Assembly: GCA_038146985.1 (NCBI GenBank)
Contig: JAYQSQ010000001.1
Location: forward strand, 62,001 to 126,000
DNA length: 64,000 nt
Direction of reading: 5' to 3'
DNA from: JADHLJ01 sp038146985
GTDB taxonomy: Bacteria; Pseudomonadota; Alphaproteobacteria; Thalassobaculales; Thalassobaculaceae
Shown: positions 54,385-64,000 of the stretch, piece by piece
Layout of the letters: the number at the start of each line of letters is the position of its first letter
Position numbering within the stretch: the stretch's first letter is position 1
Made by a program: the position numbers and the translations under genes
The notes under the pieces: model-generated
Seen by the model: only the letters and a program-made list of their open reading frames with translations
What the model was told of the DNA's origin: nothing
Databases searched by the model: none

Positions 54385-54496
54385 TTTTGTCCCGTTATGC
54401 TGCGCCGCGCCGCGTCGGATTGTGGACGCCAATCGTTGAAGGTCACGCGTACCAGGAGTATGCACTGTCCGGCAACCCGTTTGGAGCGTTTAGCGC

Positions 54497-55867
54497 ATGT
54501 CCGACATCGCCCCGGTTCACGTCATCGGCGGCGGCCTCGCCGGTTCGGAAGCCGCGTGGCAGGCCGCGCGCGCCGGCGTGCCGGTGATCCTGCACGAGAT
54601 GCGGCCGGTCCGGATGACCGAGGCGCACCAGACCGAGGGGCTGGCCGAACTGGTCTGTTCCAACTCGTTCCGCTCGGACGATCACGAGAACAACGCGGTC
54701 GGCGTCCTGCACGAGGAGATGCGGCGCTGCGGCTCGCTGATCATGGCCTCGGCGGACGGCGCGAAGGTCCCGGCGGGCTCGGCCCTGGCCGTCGACCGGC
54801 ACGCCTTTTCCGGCGCCGTGCAGAGGGCGATCGAGGCGGAACCGCTGATCACCCTGGACCGGGGCGAGGTCGCCGGCCTGCCGCCGGCGGACTGGACCAG
54901 CGTCATCGTGGCTACCGGCCCGCTGACCTCGCCGGCCCTGGCCGAGGCGATCCGGGAACTGACCGGCGAGGACGCGCTGGCCTTCTTCGACGCGCTGGCG
55001 CCGATCGTCCACAAGGACAGCATCGATTTCTCCATCGCCTGGTTCCAGTCGCGTTACGACAAGGGGGACGGTGCCGACTACATCAACTGCCCCCTGGACG
55101 AAGCCGGCTACGGGGCCTTCATCGAGGCTTTGCTGGCGGCCGAGACGACGGAGTTCCGCGACTGGGAAAAGGATACGCCGTATTTCGACGGCTGCATGCC
55201 GATCGAGGTGATGGCGGCGCGCGGCCCCGAGACCCTCAGGTTCGGTCCGATGAAGCCGGTCGGGCTGACCGACCCCCGGACCGGCACGCGCCCGCACGCC
55301 GTCGTTCAGCTGCGCCAGGACAATGCGCTGGCGACGCTCTACAACATCGTCGGATTCCAGACTAAGATGCGGCACGGCGCCCAGACCCAGGTGCTGCGGA
55401 TGATCCCCGGCCTGCAGAATGCAGAATTCGCCCGGCTCGGCGGCCTGCACCGCAACACCTTCATCAACGCGCCGCTGCTGCTGGACGACCGCCTGCGCCT
55501 GAAGGCGGAACCCAGGCTGCGCTTTGCCGGACAGATCACCGGCGTCGAAGGCTATCTGGAGAGCGCGGCGATCGGGTTGCTGGCAGGCCGCATGGCGGCG
55601 GCGGAGAGACAGGGCGGGGAGGCCGAGACCCCGCCCGTCACCACCGCGCTCGGAGCCCTGCTGTCGCACATCACCGGCGGTGCCGATACCCGCAGTTTCC
55701 AGCCGATGAACATCAATTTCGGCCTGTTCCCGCCGCTGGAGCCGCACCTCACCGCCAACGGCAAGCGCCGTCGCCTGAAGGGCCGGGACCGCAAGCAGGC
55801 GATGGCGGCACGGGCCCTGGCGGACGTTCTTCCCTGGGCCGAAAAGGGCGTCGGCGCGACGGTTTGA
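54497..55867 (+). CDS. trmFO: TrmFO: folate/FAD-dependent tRNA (uracil-54-C5) methyltransferase
   Basis: Makes the T54 of the tRNA T-loop using methylenetetrahydrofolate and FADH2, in place of SAM-dependent TrmA. 456 residues: FAD motif VHVIGGGLAGSEAAWQAA, the family segments LHEMRPVRMTEAHQTEGLAELVCSNSFRSD, KVPAGSALAVDRHAFS, YINCPLDEAGYGAFIEALL, FDGCMPIEVMAARG, RFGPMKPVGLTDPRTG and NIVGFQTKMRHGAQ. It is divergent from the GGDEF/EAL-like gene. Confidence 0.96.
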   Translation: MSDIAPVHVIGGGLAGSEAAWQAARAGVPVILHEMRPVRMTEAHQTEGLAELVCSNSFRSDDHENNAVGVLHEEMRRCGSLIMASADGAKVPAGSALAVDRHAFSGAVQRAIEAEPLITLDRGEVAGLPPADWTSVIVATGPLTSPALAEAIRELTGEDALAFFDALAPIVHKDSIDFSIAWFQSRYDKGDGADYINCPLDEAGYGAFIEALLAAETTEFRDWEKDTPYFDGCMPIEVMAARGPETLRFGPMKPVGLTDPRTGTRPHAVVQLRQDNALATLYNIVGFQTKMRHGAQTQVLRMIPGLQNAEFARLGGLHRNTFINAPLLLDDRLRLKAEPRLRFAGQITGVEGYLESAAIGLLAGRMAAAERQGGEAETPPVTTALGALLSHITGGADTRSFQPMNINFGLFPPLEPHLTANGKRRRLKGRDRKQAMAARALADVLPWAEKGVGATV

Positions 55868-56120
55868 GCGGACCGCCGGCCCGCGATTTCGCGATCCGGG
55901 ACGGGGGCGTCGGTGAAACCCGGACTCATATTCTCAACCACGTTGGAAGCGTTTGAAAAATAAGCCTTTTATTCCCGCCCATATTGTCTCGCGCCATTGT
56001 TCGCAAATGCGAAATATGTTACCTTTTGAAGGCGAATCGCGAGAGGCGCCGGGCCGTTCCGGCTTGGCGCGTCCCGGGCTCCGCAGACGCTAGACCCTGT
56101 GCAACTCGACCGGCTGTATC

Positions 56121-58925
<2,805 letters not shown>

Positions 58926-58976
58926 TCTCTTGCCCGTTACGAAATAGCAATATCACCGGAATATTCGGAGGCTGAC

Positions 58977-59495
58977 ATGCGTATCGGTGTCTATCCCGGC
59001 ACGTTCGACCCGATCACGAACGGCCATATCGACATCATCCGGCGGGCCAGCAAGATGATGGACCGGTTGATCGTCGGCGCCGCCCGCAACCCCGGCAAGG
59101 GGCCGATGTTCAGTCTGGACGAGCGGACCGAGATGGTGCGCGACGAACTCGAAGCGATCCATGACGACAACCGGCGTACCGGCCATGAATGCGAGATCGT
59201 GGTCACGTCCTTCGGCAATCTGCTGATGCACTTCGCCGAGGAGAACAACGCGCGGTTCATCATTCGCGGCCTGCGCGCGGTGTCCGACTTCGACTATGAG
59301 TTCCAGATGGTCGGCATGAACGCGCGGTTGAACCCGGAAGTCGAGACGATTTTCCTGATGGCTTCCGAGCGGCACCAGTTCATCGCCTCCCGTCTGGTTA
59401 AGGAGATCGCCATCCTTGGTGGCGACATCAAGCAATTCGTTCCCGCCCGGGTCGAAAAGCGGGTCCGCGCGGCGATCGCCAAGAACGGCGATTGA
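58977..59495 (+). CDS. coaD: Phosphopantetheine adenylyltransferase
   Basis: Penultimate step of coenzyme A synthesis: 4'-phosphopantetheine plus ATP to dephospho-CoA. 172 residues with the nucleotidyltransferase start RIGVYPGTFDPITNGHIDII (T-x-G-H variant NGHI), the RFIIRGLRAVSDFDYEFQMVGMN substrate loop and FLMASERHQFIASRLVKEIA. It lies 51 bases after gyrA, as in many alphaproteobacteria. GGAGG precedes the ATG. Confidence 0.96.
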   Translation: MRIGVYPGTFDPITNGHIDIIRRASKMMDRLIVGAARNPGKGPMFSLDERTEMVRDELEAIHDDNRRTGHECEIVVTSFGNLLMHFAEENNARFIIRGLRAVSDFDYEFQMVGMNARLNPEVETIFLMASERHQFIASRLVKEIAILGGDIKQFVPARVEKRVRAAIAKNGD

Positions 59496-59601
59496 GCGCG
59501 CCCATCATCGGCCGGCCGTATCTGTTTTCGTCCAAGGCCCGAGCCCCAGGTGAGTATGACGGGGGCGTTCCGGGCACGCGCTGAAACGCAAACTGCCACG
59601 G

Positions 59602-60699
59602 ATGCCGACGATGAGCGTTCGGCCCGAGATTCCGGTAATGCTCCCGCGGCTCCCTTCCGCGCGGGAACTCGCGCCGTATCTCGAAGAGATCGACGCGACC
59701 CGCCGATACGCGAATTTCGGCGGCATCGTCCGGCGGTTTGAGGACGCGCTTGAAGCTCATTTCGAAGCCTTGGCGGGTACGGTTGTCTCGACCTGCAACG
59801 CGACCCTCGGGCTGGCGGTGGCGCTCGCGGAAGCCGCGCTGCCCGGGCGCCGCCTCTGTGTTCTGCCGGCCTGGACTTTTGCCGCCACGGCGCGGGCGGC
59901 GGAGGCGGCCGGATTTGAGGTTGTCCTCGCCGATATCGATCCTGAAACCTGGATGCTGAGCCCGGCTGCGGTGGACGAGATCCTGGATCGCCGTCCCGGA
60001 GAAATCGGGGTCGTGATGCCGGTATCCGCCTTCGGCGCGCCGGTGGATACCGCCGCGTGGGGGGCCTGGCGGGACCGGCGGGGCGTGCCGGTGGTTCTGG
60101 ACTCGGCCGCCGGTTTCGACACGGCCAAAGCGTCTTCGCTGCCGACGGTGGTCAGCCTGCATGCGACCAAGGTTTTCGGCGTGGGCGAGGGTGGCTGTGT
60201 CATCGCCCCCGATGCCGATTTCGCCGAGCGGCTGCGCAGACGCACGAATTTCGGGCTGCCGGCGGCGGGACCGGTCTCGGGCTTTGCCGTCAACGCCAAG
60301 CTCAGCGAATATGCCGCCGCCGTTGGCCTGGCGGCACTGGCGCGCTGGTCCGAACGCCGCCGGAAAATGATGGAAGTGGCCCGGCGATACGCGGGTGATG
60401 CCCGATTGACCGAGACCGGCCGCTTCCAGAGCGGTTTCGGGGTGTCATGGGTCGGCTCCACCGCGAACATCGCGCTGCACAGACTCGACGCCGAGACCGC
60501 CGCGCGGCATCTCGCCGCTCAGGGCATCGAGACCCGGCGTTGGTGGAAGAAAGGTGTTCTGGACAGGGAGGATCGTGCCACTGGCGATTTCGCGAATGCA
60601 CGGACCCTGAATGCGCGCGTTCTCGGCCTGCCGTTCTTCCATGATCTTGACCAAGGGGATCAGCACCGGGTGGCCGGGCTGTTGTCCGGGCTGTCCTAG
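59602..60699 (+). CDS. DegT/DnrJ/EryC1/StrS-family sugar aminotransferase
   Basis: PLP-dependent aminotransferase of ~365 residues, of the type that aminates nucleotide-linked keto sugars. YANFGGIVRRFEDALEAHF, STCNATLGLAVAL, VLPAWTFAATARAA, Asp167 in VVLDSAAGFD and the PLP lysine Lys190 in SLHATKVFGVGEGG. The start is uncertain (59602 or the next ATG, 59611) because no strong ribosome site is visible. It is followed by the SIS-domain gene and lies near GDP-fucose genes, so a surface-glycan role is likely. Confidence 0.85.
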   Translation: MPTMSVRPEIPVMLPRLPSARELAPYLEEIDATRRYANFGGIVRRFEDALEAHFEALAGTVVSTCNATLGLAVALAEAALPGRRLCVLPAWTFAATARAAEAAGFEVVLADIDPETWMLSPAAVDEILDRRPGEIGVVMPVSAFGAPVDTAAWGAWRDRRGVPVVLDSAAGFDTAKASSLPTVVSLHATKVFGVGEGGCVIAPDADFAERLRRRTNFGLPAAGPVSGFAVNAKLSEYAAAVGLAALARWSERRRKMMEVARRYAGDARLTETGRFQSGFGVSWVGSTANIALHRLDAETAARHLAAQGIETRRWWKKGVLDREDRATGDFANARTLNARVLGLPFFHDLDQGDQHRVAGLLSGLS

Positions 60700-60806
60700 G
60701 ACGCTGCGCGCGGTTCCGGTTATGGACGGCCGGAAAATGGAGTATGGTCCGGCGTGCGGCAAAGAAACCCGCCGCCTCGCGCAATCCGAGCCATGGAACC
60801 TTTTCG

Positions 60807-61451
60807 ATGAACAAAGTCGCGTCCGACGGGAGCAGTCTCGGAAAAATTAAGTTCGGCAATGGCGTCGACTATTTCCGCAACTACGAGGCCAGGCGGGCCG
60901 GCGCCATGTCGTCGGTGGCGGAGACGGAATTGGAACGCGCCTTCCAGGTACTCTCGGAGGCGGTGGAAAGCAGGCGGTCGGCTTTCGTATGCGGCAATGG
61001 CGGCTCGACGGCGGTCTCCAATCACATGATCTGCGACTTCAACAAGGGGATTCGCACCGGCACGGGCCTGCGCCCCAGGTTTCACAGTCTCAGCACCAGC
61101 ATCGAGACCATCATGGCGATCGCGAACGATATCTCCTTCGAGGAGGTGTTCTCCTTTCAATTGGAGTCGCTCGCGGACAAGGGCGATGTTCTCGTCACGA
61201 TCAGTTCGTCCGGAAACTCTCCCAACATCCTGCGCGCCATGGATGCCGCGAAGACCATCGGGATGACCACCATCGCGCTCACCGGATTTGACGGTGGCGG
61301 CGCGGCGAAGCGCGCCGATATCAACCTGCATGTCAGTGCCGACAATTACGGGATCGTCGAGGACTGTCATCAGTCGCTAATGCATATCCTCGCCCAGTTT
61401 CTGCGTCAGAGCGCGATGAGCGAGGAGGCCATCCGGGCCGCGAAGTTCTGA
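60807..61451 (+). CDS. SIS-domain phosphosugar isomerase (GmhA-like)
   Basis: 214 residues starting at MNKVASDGSS. SIS-domain markers are FVCGNGGSTAVSNHMICDFNKG, SLSTSIETIMAIANDISFEEVFS, VTISSSGNSPNILRAMDAA and DNYGIVEDCHQSLMHILAQFL. The pattern is that of sedoheptulose-7-phosphate isomerase (GmhA) and its relatives. It could make heptose precursors for LPS or for a capsule/O-antigen sugar. It lacks the usual gmhB/hldE neighbours. It is probably co-transcribed with the DegT gene. Confidence 0.83.
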   Translation: MNKVASDGSSLGKIKFGNGVDYFRNYEARRAGAMSSVAETELERAFQVLSEAVESRRSAFVCGNGGSTAVSNHMICDFNKGIRTGTGLRPRFHSLSTSIETIMAIANDISFEEVFSFQLESLADKGDVLVTISSSGNSPNILRAMDAAKTIGMTTIALTGFDGGGAAKRADINLHVSADNYGIVEDCHQSLMHILAQFLRQSAMSEEAIRAAKF

Positions 61452-61493
61452 GGTGACGCGGCCGGCCGGGACGATGACCACAAACCGGCTTGT

Positions 61494-62456
61494 TTACGCC
61501 ACGTCCTGGTGGCGCCCGCCGCCCGCCAGGTAATCCGCATAGGCAAGCGCCAGCCCGTCTTCCAGGCCGGTCGTCGCCTTCCACCCGATCGCCGCCAGGG
61601 CGGAAACGTCGAGCAGCTTTCTCGGCATGCCGTCGGGTTTGGAGGTGTCGAAGACGATTTCGCCGCGATAGCCGACGACCGCCATCACGGCCCTGGCAAA
61701 CGCGGCAATGCTCACTTCCTGCTGGGTTCCGACATTGAGGAAGGGCTCATCCGAATAGTGTTCGAGCGCGAAGGCGCAGGCGTCGGCAAGGTCGTCCACG
61801 TAGAGGAACTCTCTCAGCGGGGTGCCTGTGCCCCAGACCGTCACCGTCGGATCGCCGCGCAACTTGGCTTCGTGGAAACGCCGGATCAGCGCGGCGGGGA
61901 CATGGCTGTCGGTGGGGTGATAGTTGTCGCCCGGGCCGTACAGATTGGTCGGCATCAGCGAGATGAAGTCGGCGCCGTACTGACGGCGAAACGCTTGGCA
62001 GAGCTTTATTCCGGCGATCTTGGCGACCGCGTACCACTCGTTGGTCGGCTCCAGCGGGCCGGTCAGAAAGGCGCTTTCGGGGATCGGCTGCGGCGCCTCT
62101 CTCGGGTAGATGCACGAGGAGCCCAGGAACAGCAGCTTGCGGACATTGACGGTATGCGCGCCGCGAATGACGTTGTTCTGGATCTGCAGGTTGTTCAGCA
62201 GGAAATCCACCGGCTGGGACCGATTGGCCTCGATGCCGCCGACCTTGCCGGCCGCGACCACGACGGCTTCCGGGCGATGCGCGTCCAGCCAGCCGTCGAC
62301 CTGGTCCTGGCGGGTCAGGTCCACGCGGTCGCGCTCCACCGTCAGAACCTCCGACCCCGCCGTGCGGAGCCGCCTTGCGATCGCGGAACCCACCATTCCC
62401 CTGTGACCGGCGACCCAGATTCGCCGTCCCTGCAGGGAGAAGCGCGTGTCCGTCAT
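61494..62456 (-). CDS. fcl: GDP-L-fucose synthase
   Basis: Epimerase/reductase converting GDP-4-keto-6-deoxymannose to GDP-L-fucose. About 320 residues: NADP motif VAGHRGMVGSAIAR, the ANRSQPVDFLLNNLQIQNNVI segment, LGSSCIYPREAPQPIPES, YAVAKIAG (Tyr/Lys catalytic pair) and LMPTNLYGPGDNYHPTDSHVP. The ATG at 62456 starts one base after the gmd stop. An alternative GTG at 62465 overlaps gmd. The gene forms an operon with gmd. Confidence 0.94.
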   Translation of the reverse strand: MTDTRFSLQGRRIWVAGHRGMVGSAIARRLRTAGSEVLTVERDRVDLTRQDQVDGWLDAHRPEAVVVAAGKVGGIEANRSQPVDFLLNNLQIQNNVIRGAHTVNVRKLLFLGSSCIYPREAPQPIPESAFLTGPLEPTNEWYAVAKIAGIKLCQAFRRQYGADFISLMPTNLYGPGDNYHPTDSHVPAALIRRFHEAKLRGDPTVTVWGTGTPLREFLYVDDLADACAFALEHYSDEPFLNVGTQQEVSIAAFARAVMAVVGYRGEIVFDTSKPDGMPRKLLDVSALAAIGWKATTGLEDGLALAYADYLAGGGRHQDVA

Positions 62457-62457
62457 G

Positions 62458-63525
62458 TCAATCACCCCGTCCGAAGCCGGCCGCGTGGTTCCGGGCCGCG
62501 GTCAGATCCGCCTCGACCATCTCCGCGACCAGATCGTCGAAACCGGTGAGGTGCCGCCAGCCCAGGGTCTCGCGCGCCTTGGACGCGTCCCCCAGCAGAA
62601 AATCCACCTCCGTCGGGCGGAAATAGCGTTTGTCGATCTCCACGAGGGTTCGTCCGGTCGCGGTGTCGATGCCGCGTTCCTCGACGCCCTGGCCGCGCCA
62701 TTCGATGCCGATGCCGACACAGGCGAAGGCTTTCTCGGCGAACTCGCGGACCGAGTGGGCCTCCCCGGTCGCGAGCACGTAATCGCCGGGCGTTTCCTGC
62801 TGGAGCATCAGCCACATGCCCTGGACATAGTCGCGGGCATGGCCCCAATCCCGCTTCGCGTCGAGATTGCCGAGATAGAACTTGTCGAGCCGCCCGAGCT
62901 TTATCGCCGCGACCGCGCGGGTGATCTTCCGTGTTACGAAGGTCTCGCCGCGCCGCGGGCTCTCGTGATTGAACAGAATGCCGTTCGAGGCGTGCATCCC
63001 GTAGGCTTCGCGATAGTTCACCGTCACCCAATGGGCGTAGAGCTTCGCCGCGGCATAGGGCGAGCGGGGATAGAACGGCGTGGTCTCGGATGACGGCTCG
63101 GACCGCACGCCGCCGAACATCTCCGAGGTCGAGGCCTGGTAGAAGCGGACCTGCTCGACCCTGCCGAGGGTCCGGATGGCCTCCAGAAGGCGCAGGGTGC
63201 CGATCCCATCCGCCATGGCCGTGTATTCGGCGGTCTCGAAACTGACCTGGACGTGACTTTGGGCGGCGAGATTGTAGATCTCGTCCGGCTGGACCGACTG
63301 GATGATCCGGGTGAGGTTGGAGGAATCCGTCAGATCGCCGAAATGCAGAAAGAAGTTCACGTCGGGTTCATGCGGGTCCTGATAGAGGTGATCGACCCGC
63401 TCGGTGTTGAAGGTCGACGACCGGCGCTTGATCCCGTGAACCTCGTACCCCTTGCTCAGCAACAACTCGGACAGATAGGCGCCGTCTTGGCCCGTGACAC
63501 CGGTGATTAGCGCGACCTTTTTCAC
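62458..63525 (-). CDS. gmd: GDP-mannose 4,6-dehydratase
   Basis: Makes GDP-4-keto-6-deoxymannose, the precursor for GDP-L-fucose and related 6-deoxyhexoses. 355 residues: LITGVTGQDGAYLSELLLSKGYEVHGI, RRSSTFNTERVDHLYQD, NLAAQSHVQVSFETAEYTA, the catalytic YPRSPYAAAKLYAHW and GILFNHESPRRGETFVTRKI. It is transcribed ahead of fcl with a one-base gap. It marks the start of a surface polysaccharide locus with the DegT and SIS genes. Confidence 0.97.
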   Translation of the reverse strand: MKKVALITGVTGQDGAYLSELLLSKGYEVHGIKRRSSTFNTERVDHLYQDPHEPDVNFFLHFGDLTDSSNLTRIIQSVQPDEIYNLAAQSHVQVSFETAEYTAMADGIGTLRLLEAIRTLGRVEQVRFYQASTSEMFGGVRSEPSSETTPFYPRSPYAAAKLYAHWVTVNYREAYGMHASNGILFNHESPRRGETFVTRKITRAVAAIKLGRLDKFYLGNLDAKRDWGHARDYVQGMWLMLQQETPGDYVLATGEAHSVREFAEKAFACVGIGIEWRGQGVEERGIDTATGRTLVEIDKRYFRPTEVDFLLGDASKARETLGWRHLTGFDDLVAEMVEADLTAARNHAAGFGRGD

Positions 63526-63662
63526 GAACTCACTCTTTTCCGTTTGCGGGATCGGAACTCACCCCTGCGACGGGTGCGGCGGCGCTGCCTGGCCGATGTA
63601 TTAGCTTGCGCTCGATCGGTTCGTCCAGTCTTTTGGCGGGGCCGCCGCACGGTCCCCGGAGG

Positions 63663-64000
63663 CTATTCGATCACGTAGATCGGGCTGCTCCAGGCCTGGA
63701 ATCCGTCCTCGGTGGTGACGCATACCCAGAGCGGGTTGTCGGCGCCGGGCTTCAGATCCACCGGGACCGAGACCGACATCTCGCGGCTCTCCAGCACCTC
63801 CGGCAGTCGGAAGGCACGGATCTGGCGGCGCAGCGCGCCGGCGTCGAAGATCGTGTCCTCAAGGACGATATCCGCCAGCGGCATGGCCGCGTTCACCAGA
63901 TTGCTTTCGATCTCCAGGCGCGCGTTTGCGGTCTCGTCCAGCCAGACATCGAAGCCGCCGAAATTGCCGGTAGTGATGGCATCGAAGGCGATGGTGTCCG
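63663..64000 (-). CDS. Unidentified protein, C-terminal part (truncated by the window edge)
   Basis: The minus-strand frame is open from the window end to a TAG at 63663-63665, giving at least 111 residues. Visible sequence includes NFGGFDVWLDET, ARLEIESNLVNAAMPLADI, REMSVSVPVDLKPG and a tail NPLWVCVTTEDGFQAWSSPIYVI. The strand-rich, Trp-ending tail recalls the C-terminus of metal-dependent hydrolases of the PHP/DUF3604 type. I am not confident of this. It lies about 140 bases upstream of gmd on the same strand. Confidence 0.45.
   Translation of the reverse strand, partial: DTIAFDAITTGNFGGFDVWLDETANARLEIESNLVNAAMPLADIVLEDTIFDAGALRRQIRAFRLPEVLESREMSVSVPVDLKPGADNPLWVCVTTEDGFQAWSSPIYVIE

Overview
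This is a GC-rich chromosomal window from an alphaproteobacterium, most likely a Rhodospirillales-type lineage. The evidence is the housekeeping order secG-pyrG-kdsA-eno-ftsB, the pairs dapA-smpB and gyrA-coaD, ssb divergent from uvrA, a FAD/folate-dependent TrmFO, and an aerobic benzoyl-CoA (box) gene set. The species cannot be named from sequence alone. I saw no rRNA, tRNA, CRISPR array or prophage.

Layout. 0-8.5 kb is core: a DinG/XPD-type helicase, then SecG, CTP synthase, KDO-8-P synthase, a cupin on the opposite strand, enolase and FtsB. 8.5-18 kb is catabolic and mixed: an M81 (MlrC-like) peptidase, isovaleryl-CoA dehydrogenase overlapping an apparently exported FAH-fold protein and 3-methyladenine glycosylase, an AT-rich frameshifted membrane gene, RidA, a Baeyer-Villiger monooxygenase, and a reductase/hydrolase pair. 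18-29 kb holds a hydrolase, divergent MFS and HlyD-type genes, a GT61 glycosyltransferase with a Sel1 lipoprotein, an AroE-like paralogue lacking the usual shikimate-binding serines, a DMT exporter, an MmgE/PrpD protein and an IclR regulator with paired operator-like palindromes. 29-32 kb holds a cytochrome c, an orphan MlaF-like ATPase with altered catalytic residues, and a tandem array of long palindromes.

32-42 kb holds a DUF2235 protein fused to a PA-IL-like lectin domain, HyuB, then boxC, boxB and boxR with a good BoxR-type operator (TGCA-N6-TGCA) ahead of boxC. boxA, benzoate-CoA ligase and boxD are not in the window, so the pathway must be completed elsewhere. 42-59.5 kb returns to core functions: Slt, DapA, SmpB, UDGb, a NYN nuclease, FolK, SSB, UvrA (frameshifted), a TPR-glycosyltransferase, a degenerate GGDEF/EAL-like protein, TrmFO, GyrA and CoaD. 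59.6-64 kb begins a surface-glycan locus: a DegT aminotransferase, a SIS-domain sugar isomerase, GDP-L-fucose synthase and GDP-mannose dehydratase.

The most unusual object is at 30.56-31.77 kb. Several copies of a roughly 144-bp foldback element alternate with linkers. One linker carries an intact small GIY-YIG nuclease gene. Two others carry only the first and last few dozen bases of the same linker, giving two short units of about 236 bp each. A solo copy of the foldback, also about 144 bp, lies after boxR and shows compensatory stem changes. This looks like an autonomous/non-autonomous mobile palindrome family built around a GIY-YIG nuclease. Two independent single-base frameshifts (uvrA and the AT-rich membrane gene) should be checked against reads before being taken as biological.
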